NCBI GenBank assembly: GCA_040381035.1
Contig: JBEIHY010000040.1
Coordinates: 1 to 28,542 of the forward strand
Origin: REEB506 sp040381035
Lineage (GTDB): Bacteria; Pseudomonadota; Alphaproteobacteria; Caulobacterales; Aquidulcibacteraceae
Reading direction: 5' to 3'
Length of the DNA stretch: 28,542 bases
In this document: positions 21,228 through 28,542 of the stretch, piece by piece
Layout of the letters: every line of letters begins with the position of its first letter
How positions within the stretch are numbered: position 1 is the stretch's first letter
Notes under the pieces: generated by a model
The model's database searches: none
The model's input: the letters and a program-made list of their open reading frames with translations, nothing else
Told to the model about the DNA's origin: nothing
Translations under genes and position numbers: made by a program

Positions 21228-22121
21228 ATGACGCTTCTGTTTATTCCGATTGTCGTGGTCGCGGCCGGCTTCCAGGTCGCACGCAATGCCTTGCAGCGCG
21301 GCTTTTTGGCGCAAGCCGGGCCCTGGGGCGCGACTTGGGTGCGGTTTGTGTTTGGATTGCCTTTTGCTTCGGTTTGGTTGATCGCGGTCACGCAGATTGC
21401 GCCGACGCCGTTGGCTTGGGAGCAGGTTTCGTTCTGGACGTTTGCGGCGCTGGGGGGCTTTGCGCAATTGCTGGCGACGGCGGCGCTGCTGGTGTCGATG
21501 CAGCGCTCCAGCTTCGCGATCGGTTCGGCCTTGCAGAATGTGCGTTTGCCGCTGGCGGCGCTGATTGGCTGGACGCTTGGTGATCCGCTGAGCATTGCAG
21601 GCTGGGCGGGCGTTGCGCTCGCCAGTTTCGGCTTGATCGCGCTGAGCTGGCCGAAAGCCGAGGCCGCCGGCCCGCGCGATTGGTCGGCCGCGGGGTATGG
21701 CCTCGGCGCGGGGGCGCTGTTTGGGTTGTCGGCAAACTGCTTTCGCGAAGCCAGCCTTGCGATCGCGCCCGGCCACGCCTTGGCGGGCGCAGCGGCAACA
21801 TTGTGCGTGGTGCAGGCGATGCAGGCCGGCGGGCTTGGCCTGGTGCTGGCGCTGAGCCAACCCGCAGCGCTGCGCGCCAGCTTGGCCGGCGGCCGCGCGG
21901 CCTGGACCGCCGGGTTCTGCGGCTTTGCGGCGTCGGCCGGTTGGTTCACCGCTTTTGGCTTGGCGCCGGCCGCTGCCGTTCAAGCGGTTGGCGCGATCGA
22001 GATTCCGATGGCGGCCTTTGTCGGCGGGCGCCTGCTGGCCGAGCGCGTCAGCGCGCGGCAATGGGCTTTGGCGGCGGTGAGCGCGCTTGGGGTGGCGCTG
22101 ACGGCGGTGGCGGTGTTGTGA
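21228..22121 (+). CDS. DMT superfamily (EamA) transporter
   Basis: This 297-residue inner-membrane protein has about ten hydrophobic segments (first 'LLFIPIVVVAAGFQVA'). It has two EamA-like repeats, with 'QRSSFAIGSALQNVRLPLAALIGWTLGDPL' ending the first and 'AVQAVGAIEIPMAAFVGGRLLAERVS' ending the second, the latter being the usual closing motif. The substrate is unknown. The ATG at 21228 was chosen; a TTG 12 bp earlier is in frame. It follows leuA after 133 bp with no obvious functional tie and ends 25 bp before the convergent glycosyltransferase stop. Base composition matches the surroundings. It is only distantly similar to the DMT protein at 16552-17457. Confidence 0.82.
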   Translation: MTLLFIPIVVVAAGFQVARNALQRGFLAQAGPWGATWVRFVFGLPFASVWLIAVTQIAPTPLAWEQVSFWTFAALGGFAQLLATAALLVSMQRSSFAIGSALQNVRLPLAALIGWTLGDPLSIAGWAGVALASFGLIALSWPKAEAAGPRDWSAAGYGLGAGALFGLSANCFREASLAIAPGHALAGAAATLCVVQAMQAGGLGLVLALSQPAALRASLAGGRAAWTAGFCGFAASAGWFTAFGLAPAAAVQAVGAIEIPMAAFVGGRLLAERVSARQWALAAVSALGVALTAVAVL

Positions 22122-22146
22122 GGCGGATCGTCCGAGTTCGGAGGAT

Positions 22147-23100
22147 CTATCGCGGCCCCCAATCAATGGCGCCTGCAGCGCCTGGCGGCGGGCCAAGGCG
22201 CCCGGCAAGGCCCGCCTGCACCGCGCGCACAATGGCGCCGGCAAAGGCCGGCGCGAAACCGCGGCGCGCCCACAGCAGCATCATTTGCACAGCCAAATAG
22301 GCCGTCTGCTTCACCTTCCAGCCCAGCGGCGGATGCCCCAAGCGCAGTATCGCTGCGACATTGCGGGCATAGGAGGCCAGCCGCATCTGGGATTGCGCCG
22401 GCGTTGTCAGTCCCCCCGCGAGGCGCTCCACTCCATTGCCGATGCGATGCGCCATCACGGCTTCTTTCGCGATCCAAACGCTGTAGCCGCAGGCCCAGGC
22501 GCGCAGGCCCCATTCCACGTCGATGGCGTCAATGAAGAAGTCGGCGCGGAAGGGCCCGATGGCGCGAAAGGCGCTGAGGTCAATGAGCGAACCTGACGTT
22601 GCGGCAAACTGGGTTGGCCACGCTTCGGCATGATCGGCCACGCCTGCCCGCTTTTGCACGCGTGGCGGCTTGTAGGCCGGCTCATTGGCTGGCGCGAGCA
22701 GGCGCGGTGCGATCAAAGCGGGCGGGGCGCCGGTTTTGCGCACGGCCGCCATCAGCGCTTGTAGGCGTCCGGCCAAATCGGGGGTCGGTGAGGAATCCTG
22801 ATCAAACAACCACAGATGCGTGGCGCCAGAAACAAGCGCATCAAGCGCGAGCATGTTCAAACCTTCGCCAACGCCAAGATTGGCTGGCGCCTCGATGACG
22901 ATGAGGCCGGGACAGGCCGCACGACTGGCCGCGATCTGGTCTTCACCCATGCCGCCATTCACGAACAGACAGACCCGCGCCGCTTGTGGGTACAGGGCTG
23001 TGAGCAAATCCTGCAATCGGGCGTGGTCTGGGTAAAAAGCGACAATGCCGGCCGCCAATTGCAGGGGCGGGCAGTCGGCCGCCAATGCGGGCGACGTCAC
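22147..23100 (-). CDS. GT2 family glycosyltransferase (rhamnosyltransferase-like)
   Basis: This 317-residue GT-A fold enzyme likely transfers a sugar during polysaccharide assembly at the cytoplasmic face. It has an N-terminal 'AAGIVAFYPDHARLQDLL', 'NLGVGEGLN' (74-82) and the metal-binding 'WLFDQDSSP' (D100, D102) of the rhamnosyltransferase subgroup. 'TSGSLIDLSAFRAIGPF' and 'IDAIDVEWGLRA' form the acceptor-side motif. The C-terminal quarter has hydrophobic/basic helices that may touch the membrane. The start is GTG at 23100, and its GTGA overlaps the stop of the upstream methyltransferase gene, so the two are coupled. The sugar specificity is unproven; the DQDSS motif is typical of dTDP-rhamnose users. 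Confidence 0.85.
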   Translation of the reverse strand: MTSPALAADCPPLQLAAGIVAFYPDHARLQDLLTALYPQAARVCLFVNGGMGEDQIAASRAACPGLIVIEAPANLGVGEGLNMLALDALVSGATHLWLFDQDSSPTPDLAGRLQALMAAVRKTGAPPALIAPRLLAPANEPAYKPPRVQKRAGVADHAEAWPTQFAATSGSLIDLSAFRAIGPFRADFFIDAIDVEWGLRAWACGYSVWIAKEAVMAHRIGNGVERLAGGLTTPAQSQMRLASYARNVAAILRLGHPPLGWKVKQTAYLAVQMMLLWARRGFAPAFAGAIVRAVQAGLAGRLGPPPGAAGAIDWGPR

Positions 23101-24080
23101 GGGTGGGGCCGATCCGTGCGGCCGAGCCCGATCACGATCCAGGCGGTCAGCAAGTCGTCGGGTGGGCGATCCACGTCGCGATGAACGCAGTGCGCCGCGA
23201 TCGGCGGCTGCGGCCAGCGCGCGCGGTCCAGGCGTTCGATGCGAAAGCCAGCCGCTTCAAATCCCGCCAGCCATTGCCGCTCGCTCCAGCGATTGGTGTA
23301 GAGGCCGCATCGGGCGATATAGGGATGTTCCCAGAACGCGCTGGAGAAGCGCAGCGAATTCAAGCCGCCGCCAAAGTGGTCGTGCAAGTCAACGCCATGC
23401 AGCGCATAGCCGTCTGGGCGCATCACGCGGTGCAAATGGTGCAATGTCTCTTCGATCTCGGCGCTGCGGACATGCTCCAAAACGGCCGAGCTCGCGACGA
23501 AGTCGAATTGCGCATCCGGCAATGTCCGCAGGGCGCCAAGACCGTCGCTCACATAGGCCGTGTGGCACGCCGCCATCGCCGCCAAGGCATCGGTCACGCC
23601 GTCAAGGTCGTTTGCCGCATAGCCGCGCTGGCGCAGCGTCTGGGCTGCCCGCTGGAATGGCGCAGGGTCGCGGCACGCCAGGTCTGTCTGCTCGACAAGC
23701 ACAATCGGATTGGCGCCGAGCGCGGCAAAGGTGACGCATTGGGCGACCATGCCGCCCGGACCGAATTCGAGAACCGACACCGGCAGCCGACCGCGTGCTT
23801 CCTCAAACTGAGAACACAGGCCAAGCGGAATATCCACGTGCGCAGCGTCTTCTTCGGCGCGATGGCTGGCGCGGTTTACCCGCACGGCGTTCAGCCATGT
23901 CCGCGGGGCCCAGCCGAAGGCGAGCTTGAGCGCCACCTTGATTGGCCAAGCCACCGCCGCGCCACGGGCATATCCTGGCCTGGCAAGCTCGGTTCGGCCC
24001 AAGGGCGCGGCCAAAATTGGGGTATGGTTGCCCTCTGCCGGCAATGAAACTGCCTTCTGCGCACGACGAAAAGTCGCCAT
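23097..24080 (-). CDS. Class I SAM-dependent methyltransferase
   Basis: This 327-residue protein has a Rossmann methyltransferase core. Motif I is 'VSVLEFGPGGMVAQ' (101-114), an acidic strand end lies near 'IVLVEQTD', post-motif 'FDFVASSAVLEHV' is near 192-204, and 'LHRVMRPDGYALHGVDLHDHF' follows, as in Methyltransf_11/23 proteins. The N-terminal 90 residues include a basic/hydrophobic segment (AWPIKVALKLAFGWAP) that may attach it to the membrane. Overlap with the downstream glycosyltransferase start and the adjacent heptose and ABC exporter genes suggest it methylates a polysaccharide sugar or chain terminus. The acceptor is unknown. The start at 24080 has no clear ribosome-binding site. Confidence 0.8.
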   Translation of the reverse strand: MATFRRAQKAVSLPAEGNHTPILAAPLGRTELARPGYARGAAVAWPIKVALKLAFGWAPRTWLNAVRVNRASHRAEEDAAHVDIPLGLCSQFEEARGRLPVSVLEFGPGGMVAQCVTFAALGANPIVLVEQTDLACRDPAPFQRAAQTLRQRGYAANDLDGVTDALAAMAACHTAYVSDGLGALRTLPDAQFDFVASSAVLEHVRSAEIEETLHHLHRVMRPDGYALHGVDLHDHFGGGLNSLRFSSAFWEHPYIARCGLYTNRWSERQWLAGFEAAGFRIERLDRARWPQPPIAAHCVHRDVDRPPDDLLTAWIVIGLGRTDRPHP

Positions 24081-24180
24081 GCGAGCTTTTAGGGCAGGTT
24101 AGCGACACCGCCTGTTTGATAAGCGAAGGGCCGGGTTGCGCCAAGCCTCGAAAGCGGTTGAACGGCCTTTTGAACCGACT

Positions 24181-25395
24181 TTAGGCAATCGGCCGATGGG
24201 CTTTCAGCCGACCGATCAAACAGGCGTCCAAGCGTCCGCCGGTGAATTTCACGGCCCCGACGCCAGCGGCGGCGGCGGCCGCCAAATCGCTGTCCTGGTC
24301 GCCAATCAAGAACGACGTTTCCATTGCAATCGGCCAATCGCGCGCGGCGGCGAGCAGCATGCCGGGATTGGGTTTGCGATCGGGATGGTCGGCTTGGCGC
24401 AGGTTTGGGATGACCGCGTCTGGATGGTGGGGGTTGAAATAAAAGGCGTCGATATGGGCGCCGATGGCGGCGAGGTCGGCTTGCATTGCGGCATGGAAGC
24501 GATGCATCGCCGCCTCGTCATAGAGGCCTTTGCCGATGCCGCCTTGATTGGTCGCAACGATCGCCAACCAGCCGGCGTCATTTACCCGCCGGACGGCCTC
24601 GCGGGCGCCGTCGATCCAGCGCAAGTCCTCGACCCGGTGGGTGTAGCCGTCGTCTTGGTTCAGGCACCCATCCCGGTCGAAAAACACCGCTGGCCGGCGC
24701 GCGACCAGGGGCGTTTCCGCTTGCGCTTGCGCCAGCGTTTCCGGCAGCCCGATATCGATGAAATAGCCGTCGAAAATCTTGCCAGAGAGCCGATTGCTGG
24801 CGGCCAGGGCGGGAAACAGGTCCTGCTCGATCGAGCTTGGCGGTTGCGGGATGTGCGCCAAAGCCGATTTGCGCAACAGATAAACGCCGCCTGAGATCAG
24901 CGCTGGCCCAGTTTGGGCGGCGTCCTTCTCGCGAAACGCTGTGATCTTGCCGTGGTCGAAGACGACCGTTCCGTATCGGCTTCCATCGGGCGCCTGGCGC
25001 AGCGCCAAGGCAGCCAGATCCTTTGGGCCCAAGGCTTCAGCGAGCGCCAGCAGATTGAAGTCAAACCAACTGTCGCCATTGGTCATCACAAAGACGTCGT
25101 CCAGATACGGGGCCGCCAAATGGAGGGCGCCGCCGGTGCCGGCGGGGCTTGCCTCCCGGATGACCTTCAATCGCATGGCGCCGATCGTGCGATCCGCAAA
25201 GCGCGCTTCGATCTGTTCGCCGAGATGGCCGGCCAGCAAGATCGCTTCTCGCATCCCGAACCGCGCCAAGTGCTCAAGCAGATAATCGAGAAAGCGTTTG
25301 TCGCCCAGGATCGGCATCAAGGGTTTGGGTGTGTCATGCGCCAAGGCGCCAAGCCGGGCGCCGCGCCCGCCGACCAAAACCAGTGCCTGCCGCAT
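24181..25395 (-). CDS. Fused heptose-1-phosphate nucleotidyltransferase / heptose-bisphosphate phosphatase (HddC-GmhB type)
   Basis: This 404-residue two-domain enzyme has an N-terminal half (1-about 228) that is a sugar-1-phosphate nucleotidyltransferase: 'VGGRGARLG' (8-16), 'PKPLMPI' (23-29), 'TNGDSWFD' with the Mg-binding Asp (105-112), 'GGVYLL' and 'DGYFIDIGLPE' (209-219). The C-terminal half (about 235-404) is a HAD-IIIA phosphatase of the GmhB type: nucleophile D240 and D242 in FFDRDGCLNQ, T282 (ATNQGGIG), K341 (RKPNPGM) and D366/D370 (GDQDSD). Together they would make GDP- or ADP-activated D-glycero-manno-heptose from the bisphosphate. The zinc-loop cysteines of classical GmhB are absent (NPHHP...ADHPDRKP). 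GAAGGAC precedes the ATG. The gene is divergent from the exporter genes, 228 bp away. Confidence 0.85.
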   Translation of the reverse strand: MRQALVLVGGRGARLGALAHDTPKPLMPILGDKRFLDYLLEHLARFGMREAILLAGHLGEQIEARFADRTIGAMRLKVIREASPAGTGGALHLAAPYLDDVFVMTNGDSWFDFNLLALAEALGPKDLAALALRQAPDGSRYGTVVFDHGKITAFREKDAAQTGPALISGGVYLLRKSALAHIPQPPSSIEQDLFPALAASNRLSGKIFDGYFIDIGLPETLAQAQAETPLVARRPAVFFDRDGCLNQDDGYTHRVEDLRWIDGAREAVRRVNDAGWLAIVATNQGGIGKGLYDEAAMHRFHAAMQADLAAIGAHIDAFYFNPHHPDAVIPNLRQADHPDRKPNPGMLLAAARDWPIAMETSFLIGDQDSDLAAAAAAGVGAVKFTGGRLDACLIGRLKAHRPIA

Positions 25396-25623
25396 CTAAG
25401 CCCGTCCTTCGTTTCCTGCAGCCTGCTAGCGGTCCAACCGATTGGCCGCAATGCATGGCGGCTTCGGCGCTGAGGTCCTGTTGGCGAGGGCCCCTCGCTC
25501 CGGACCCGTTGCTGGGGGGCCTTACGTTTAACCGCCGCCACAGCCGACGCTGTTGCCAGATCGGAAACGGTAAGCGATAACGATTCCCTTGCGGGGGCGG
25601 GGTTTGAAGTACTCGAGAAATCA

Positions 25624-26412
25624 ATGAACGCTTTCGCAGCCGGCTGGCAAGACGTGCTGACAGGGTGGCGATCCAGCCACGCCTGGGGAACCCTAGCCTT
25701 TGACGATATCGCGAGCCGGTATCGACGCACGCTGTTGGGGCCAATTTGGCTGACCCTGTCGCACGCCCTGTGGGTCTTCGGCATGGCCTATGTCTTCAGT
25801 CAGATATTCAAGACGCCCTTCTCCGATTACACGCTCTATATGGCGGCCGGCTTGACGATCTGGATGTTTCTGTCGGGGTGCTTGGCTGAGGCGCCCATGG
25901 TGTTTATTCGCGCGAGTAGTTTCATCCAGTCCTATGATTTGGCGATCTCGATTCACGCTTTTCGTTTGGTCGCCAGCCATCTGACGATGTTTGCGCATTA
26001 TATGCTGGTTGTGGCGGTCGCTTATCTGGTGTCCGCCACGCCTTTGAGCTTGAATATTCTGTGGTTTCTTCCGGCCTGTGCGATCGTCTTGGTCGCGTGC
26101 ACCGGCATTGTCTTCTTGTTGGGGGTCTTGGGCGCGCGATTTCGCGATGTCGGCCCGGCGATTGGGTCACTGCTCACTTTGGCCATGCTGATCACGCCGA
26201 TCTTCTGGCGCAAAACCGATTTGCCGGCGGATTCACCGCTGCTGCTTTTCAATCCGCTGCATCATCTGATCGAAATCTGCCGCGCGCCCTTGATGGGGCA
26301 GCCGCCAGATTTGGGGCATTGGCAATTGGCGGGCGCGAGCGCTGCGCTGTTGCTGGCGGCTGGATTGCTGCTGTTTTCTCGTTATCGTCGCAGCCTGCCT
26401 TTTTGGATTTAG
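25624..26412 (+). CDS. wzm: ABC-2 type polysaccharide exporter permease (Wzm-like)
   Basis: This 262-residue inner-membrane protein has six hydrophobic segments in the ABC-2 layout. It opens with 'DDIASRYRRTLLGPIWLTLSHALWV' (27-51), the coupling helix and first transmembrane segment typical of Wzm/KpsM-like permeases. 'YTLYMAAGLTIWMFLSGCLAE' follows, then 'IVFLLGVLGARFRDVGPAIGSLLTLAMLITPIFWR' and 'LLLFNPLHHLIEICRAPLMG', near-diagnostic for the family. It should form the channel half of a lipid-linked glycan exporter with the ATPase 3 bp downstream. Only weak purine-rich sequence precedes the ATG. It is first in the plus-strand polysaccharide operon. Confidence 0.9.
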   Translation: MNAFAAGWQDVLTGWRSSHAWGTLAFDDIASRYRRTLLGPIWLTLSHALWVFGMAYVFSQIFKTPFSDYTLYMAAGLTIWMFLSGCLAEAPMVFIRASSFIQSYDLAISIHAFRLVASHLTMFAHYMLVVAVAYLVSATPLSLNILWFLPACAIVLVACTGIVFLLGVLGARFRDVGPAIGSLLTLAMLITPIFWRKTDLPADSPLLLFNPLHHLIEICRAPLMGQPPDLGHWQLAGASAALLLAAGLLLFSRYRRSLPFWI

Positions 26413-26415
26413 TGA

Positions 26416-27213
26416 ATGGCTTCGATCGACCTTATTGACGCCCACGTTTTCTACCCGGTGTTCAGCACCGCCCAACAAATGAGCTTGTTGGCCAATGTCA
26501 CCCGGCGCACGACTTTTGGCCGCGTCGCGCGCGATAGCGGCGGCCTGACAGTGGTGCACTCATTGCGCGGCGTCAGCTTGTCGCTGCGCGACGGTGATCG
26601 CGTTGGGTTGGTCGGGCCGAATGGCGCCGGAAAGACCACTTTGCTGCGAACACTGGCGGGCATCATCTATCCGCAGCAAGGCGTGCGCCGGGCAGAGGGG
26701 CGGATCACCTGTCTTTTGTCGCTCGGCGCCGGGATGGACCCGGATCGGACCGGCTTGGCGAATATCGAGTTTCTCGCCCGCGTGTTTGGGTTGAGCAAGG
26801 CGCGCATGGCGTCGCTGGTGGAAGATCTTGTCGCGTTCACGGAGCTTGGCGATTTCTTGGAATTGCCCGTGCGGACCTATTCGGCGGGGATGCAGGTGCG
26901 TCTGGCGTTTGGCTTGGCGACGGCCTTGGCCGAAGACATTGTCTTGGCCGATGAAGCGATGGGCGCGGGCGATGCGCATTTCATGGCCAAAGCCGCCGCG
27001 CGCGCGCGTAGCCTCGCCCGGCGCACGCCCATCTTTGTGTTCGCCAGCCATTCGCAAGACATCATGCGGGCGTTTTGCGATGAGGCCGTTTGGGTCGAAG
27101 GCGGCAAGATCCTGGCGCGCGGACCGGTCGATGAGATCTGGGATCGCTACATGTCGAACACGGACGCCGACAAATCCGCGTCGCTTGCAACCACGCAGGA
27201 CGCGCTTGTCTGA
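26416..27213 (+). CDS. wzt: ABC transporter ATPase, polysaccharide export (Wzt-like, short form)
   Basis: This 265-residue ATPase has Walker A GPNGAGKTT (67-75), the signature 'TYSAGMQVRLAFGLA' (154-168), Walker B with E180 in 'DIVLADEAMGAGD', and H-loop H212 in 'FASHSQD'. Its N-terminus (residues 1-50) includes the 'DAHVFYPVF' and 'GRVARDSGGLTVVHSL' insertion typical of Wzt/TagH-type exporters. It lacks the C-terminal carbohydrate-binding domain of long Wzt proteins, so substrate recognition probably does not depend on a capped non-reducing end. The usual 'DEVLAVGD' stretch is 'DEAMGAGD' here. The start lies 3 bp after the permease stop; the pair forms one transporter. Confidence 0.92.
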   Translation: MASIDLIDAHVFYPVFSTAQQMSLLANVTRRTTFGRVARDSGGLTVVHSLRGVSLSLRDGDRVGLVGPNGAGKTTLLRTLAGIIYPQQGVRRAEGRITCLLSLGAGMDPDRTGLANIEFLARVFGLSKARMASLVEDLVAFTELGDFLELPVRTYSAGMQVRLAFGLATALAEDIVLADEAMGAGDAHFMAKAAARARSLARRTPIFVFASHSQDIMRAFCDEAVWVEGGKILARGPVDEIWDRYMSNTDADKSASLATTQDALV

Positions 27214-27237
27214 GACGCATCCGCGGGGGCGCTTGTG

Positions 27238-28542
27238 ATGCATGACGTGTTGCGCGTGGTTCGCGGGTTTGGCGGCGTTCTGCCCACATTTATTCGTCTG
27301 TGGCGGACCTTCACGCGGGAGGGCTTTGCTGGCGTTGCCCTGCGGTTTCGCAGAATGCTGGCGCCGCCGGTCAGCTATGCGGCTTGGCGAACGGCGTATG
27401 AGCAGCCCGTATCGAGCGCCGATCGCGCGGCGCGGCTCAGCCGGATTGGCCGGCCCGCCGCCATCGATGTCCTGATGGCGGCCTATCGATCCGACCTGGC
27501 GGCTTTGGACGCCGCCATTGCCTCAGTCATGCAGCAAAGCTATCCGCATTGGCGGCTGATCATTTGGGATGATGGCTCCCAGGATGCTTTGCTGTCAGCG
27601 CGGCTCGCCGACTGGGCCGCCAAGGACGACAGGATCGCGCATTACGGTAGTGTCGAAAATCGCGGCATCGCGGCGGCGGCGAATGCCGCCTTGGCCCAGG
27701 CCTCGGGTGAATGGGTCACGGTTCTGGATCACGATGATCTCCTGGCCGAAGACGCGCTTTTGTGCTTCGCCGAAGCGATCGCCGAAGACCCGCGCCTTGA
27801 GCTGATCTATAGCGATGAAGACAAGATCGACGCGCAGGGCGTCCGCTTTGATCCGCACTTCAAGCCGGGCTGGTCGCCGGAATATCTGCGCGGCTGCAAT
27901 TATCTCAATCATCTCACGGTGGCGCGGCGCAGCGCGATCGAGGCGCTCGGCGGATGGCGATCGCGCTTCGATGGCGCGCAGGATCATGATCTGTGGTTGC
28001 GCTTGAGCGAAACAATCGCAGCGCCGGCCGTTCGTCACATTCCCAAGGTGCTTTATCATTGGCGCGCCGCCGGTGTGTCGGCTGCAGTAAGCCTGACGGC
28101 CAAGCCCGAAGCGCGCGCCGCCGCGATCGCTGCGGTGGCTGAGCACTTGGCGCGCGCGGGCCTGGGCGGGCAAGCGCGCGCGTGCCCGCAAACGCCTTTC
28201 ATTCAAGTGACCTATCCGCGCCCCGATCCCGCGCCAATGGTCACCGCGATCATTCCCAATCGCGACCAACCGGACATGTTGGCCGCCTGCCTCGCGTCCT
28301 TGCGGGGATGTACGGATTATCCAAACCTCGACATTCTTATTGTCGATAACCAGTCGCGCGATGTGCGCACCGCAGCGATCTACCAAGAAGAGATTGCCCG
28401 CGGCGGGGTGCGCGTTATCAGCTATGACGCGCCCTTCAATTATGCCCGCATGAACAATCTCGCCGCCGCTGCGGCGCGCGGCGAGTTTCTATTGCTGCTC
28501 AACAATGACGTCGAGGCGATCGCGCCAGGATGGCTGGACGCC
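27238..28542 (+). CDS. Large GT2 glycosyltransferase with two GT-A domains, partial (C-terminus beyond right edge)
   Basis: An open frame from ATG 27238 runs 435 codons to the window edge without a stop. After about 75 residues of leader sequence, a first GT2 domain begins ('IDVLMAAYRSDLAALD', then 'SYPHWRLIIWDDGSQD'). It carries the metal-binding 'VLDHDDLLAEDAL' and the 'YSDEDKID' and 'HDLWLRLSE' segments of O-antigen/capsule transferases. A second GT2 domain starts near residue 335 ('VTAIIPNRDQPDMLAACLASL') and is cut off after 'LLLNNDVEAI'. Tandem GT2 enzymes of this kind often build repeating chains by alternating two linkages. It follows the ATPase by 24 bp, probably in the same operon; a G-rich stretch upstream may serve as ribosome-binding site. 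Confidence 0.88.
   Translation, partial: MHDVLRVVRGFGGVLPTFIRLWRTFTREGFAGVALRFRRMLAPPVSYAAWRTAYEQPVSSADRAARLSRIGRPAAIDVLMAAYRSDLAALDAAIASVMQQSYPHWRLIIWDDGSQDALLSARLADWAAKDDRIAHYGSVENRGIAAAANAALAQASGEWVTVLDHDDLLAEDALLCFAEAIAEDPRLELIYSDEDKIDAQGVRFDPHFKPGWSPEYLRGCNYLNHLTVARRSAIEALGGWRSRFDGAQDHDLWLRLSETIAAPAVRHIPKVLYHWRAAGVSAAVSLTAKPEARAAAIAAVAEHLARAGLGGQARACPQTPFIQVTYPRPDPAPMVTAIIPNRDQPDMLAACLASLRGCTDYPNLDILIVDNQSRDVRTAAIYQEEIARGGVRVISYDAPFNYARMNNLAAAAARGEFLLLLNNDVEAIAPGWLDA

Noticed and set aside
19424..21949. Very long minus-strand reading frame opposite leuA and the DMT gene
   Set aside because: Its translation is low-complexity and without domain motifs, while the plus strand has complete LeuA catalytic and regulatory motifs. 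Long antisense frames are expected in G+C-rich codon-biased DNA.
1..28542. CRISPR arrays, rRNA, intact tRNA, complete insertion sequences or integrase genes
   Set aside because: I found no regularly spaced direct repeats, no rRNA-like sequence, no full cloverleaf and no complete transposase or integrase on either strand by reading.

Overview
The window looks like a chromosomal segment of a high-G+C alphaproteobacterium. The protein set supports this: an intracellular PHB depolymerase, a malyl-CoA-type lyase, a SCO1/SenC copper chaperone, a MurQ/NagA/NagB-II amino-sugar set, and a long LeuA preceded by a leucine leader peptide. Codons are strongly G/C-ending almost throughout, so most long antisense reading frames are shadows. 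The closest order cannot be fixed by eye; Caulobacterales-like is a guess.

Layout. 1-800 (minus) is the N-terminal part of a GVTGHR-type Rossmann (SLOG-like) protein that runs off the left edge. 1016-5063 is an amino-sugar / muropeptide recycling cluster. It holds a GspK-type glucosamine kinase (plus), convergent with a nagA-nagB-II pair (minus) whose genes overlap by 4 bp. A divergent murQ (plus) lies across a short control region containing a perfect 35-bp palindrome. Together these enzymes would turn MurNAc-6-P and GlcNAc-6-P into fructose-6-P. A SCO1 lipoprotein and PhaZ follow on the plus strand to 7130.

7131-15447 is patchy accessory DNA with many short or broken genes. It contains a REC-EAL response regulator, a first ParD/ParE-like toxin-antitoxin pair, a frame-disrupted small gene ending in a 3' tRNA fragment, and two Uma2 paralogues about 4 kb apart. 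It also contains a YgjP-type metallopeptidase, an IS256-family remnant, and a second ParDE pair bracketed by 79-bp direct repeats. A decapitated AAA ATPase and a YhhN-family membrane protein complete it. It reads as an eroding island or a recombination-prone segment; no integrase is visible.

15511-22121 returns to metabolism and transport: a malyl-CoA/beta-methylmalyl-CoA lyase, a DMT exporter with an SMP-30 lactonase, a TVP38 membrane protein, leuA and a second DMT transporter. leuA is preceded by a 25-residue leader peptide with four consecutive Leu codons, a clear attenuation signature.

22147-28542 is a surface-polysaccharide cluster. The minus-strand block has a GT2 glycosyltransferase, a SAM methyltransferase and a fused heptose-1-phosphate nucleotidyltransferase/HAD phosphatase. 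The divergent plus-strand block has an ABC-2 permease, an ABC ATPase and a large tandem-domain GT2 that runs off the right edge. The likely product is a heptose-containing, possibly methylated glycan exported by a Wzm/Wzt-type transporter.

I see no rRNA, intact tRNA, CRISPR array or complete insertion sequence. The strongest candidates for something not routinely annotated are the leu leader peptide, the palindrome in the amino-sugar control region, the tRNA fragment with its broken gene, the repeat-bracketed ParDE module, and the fused heptose enzyme whose phosphatase half has lost its zinc-loop cysteines.
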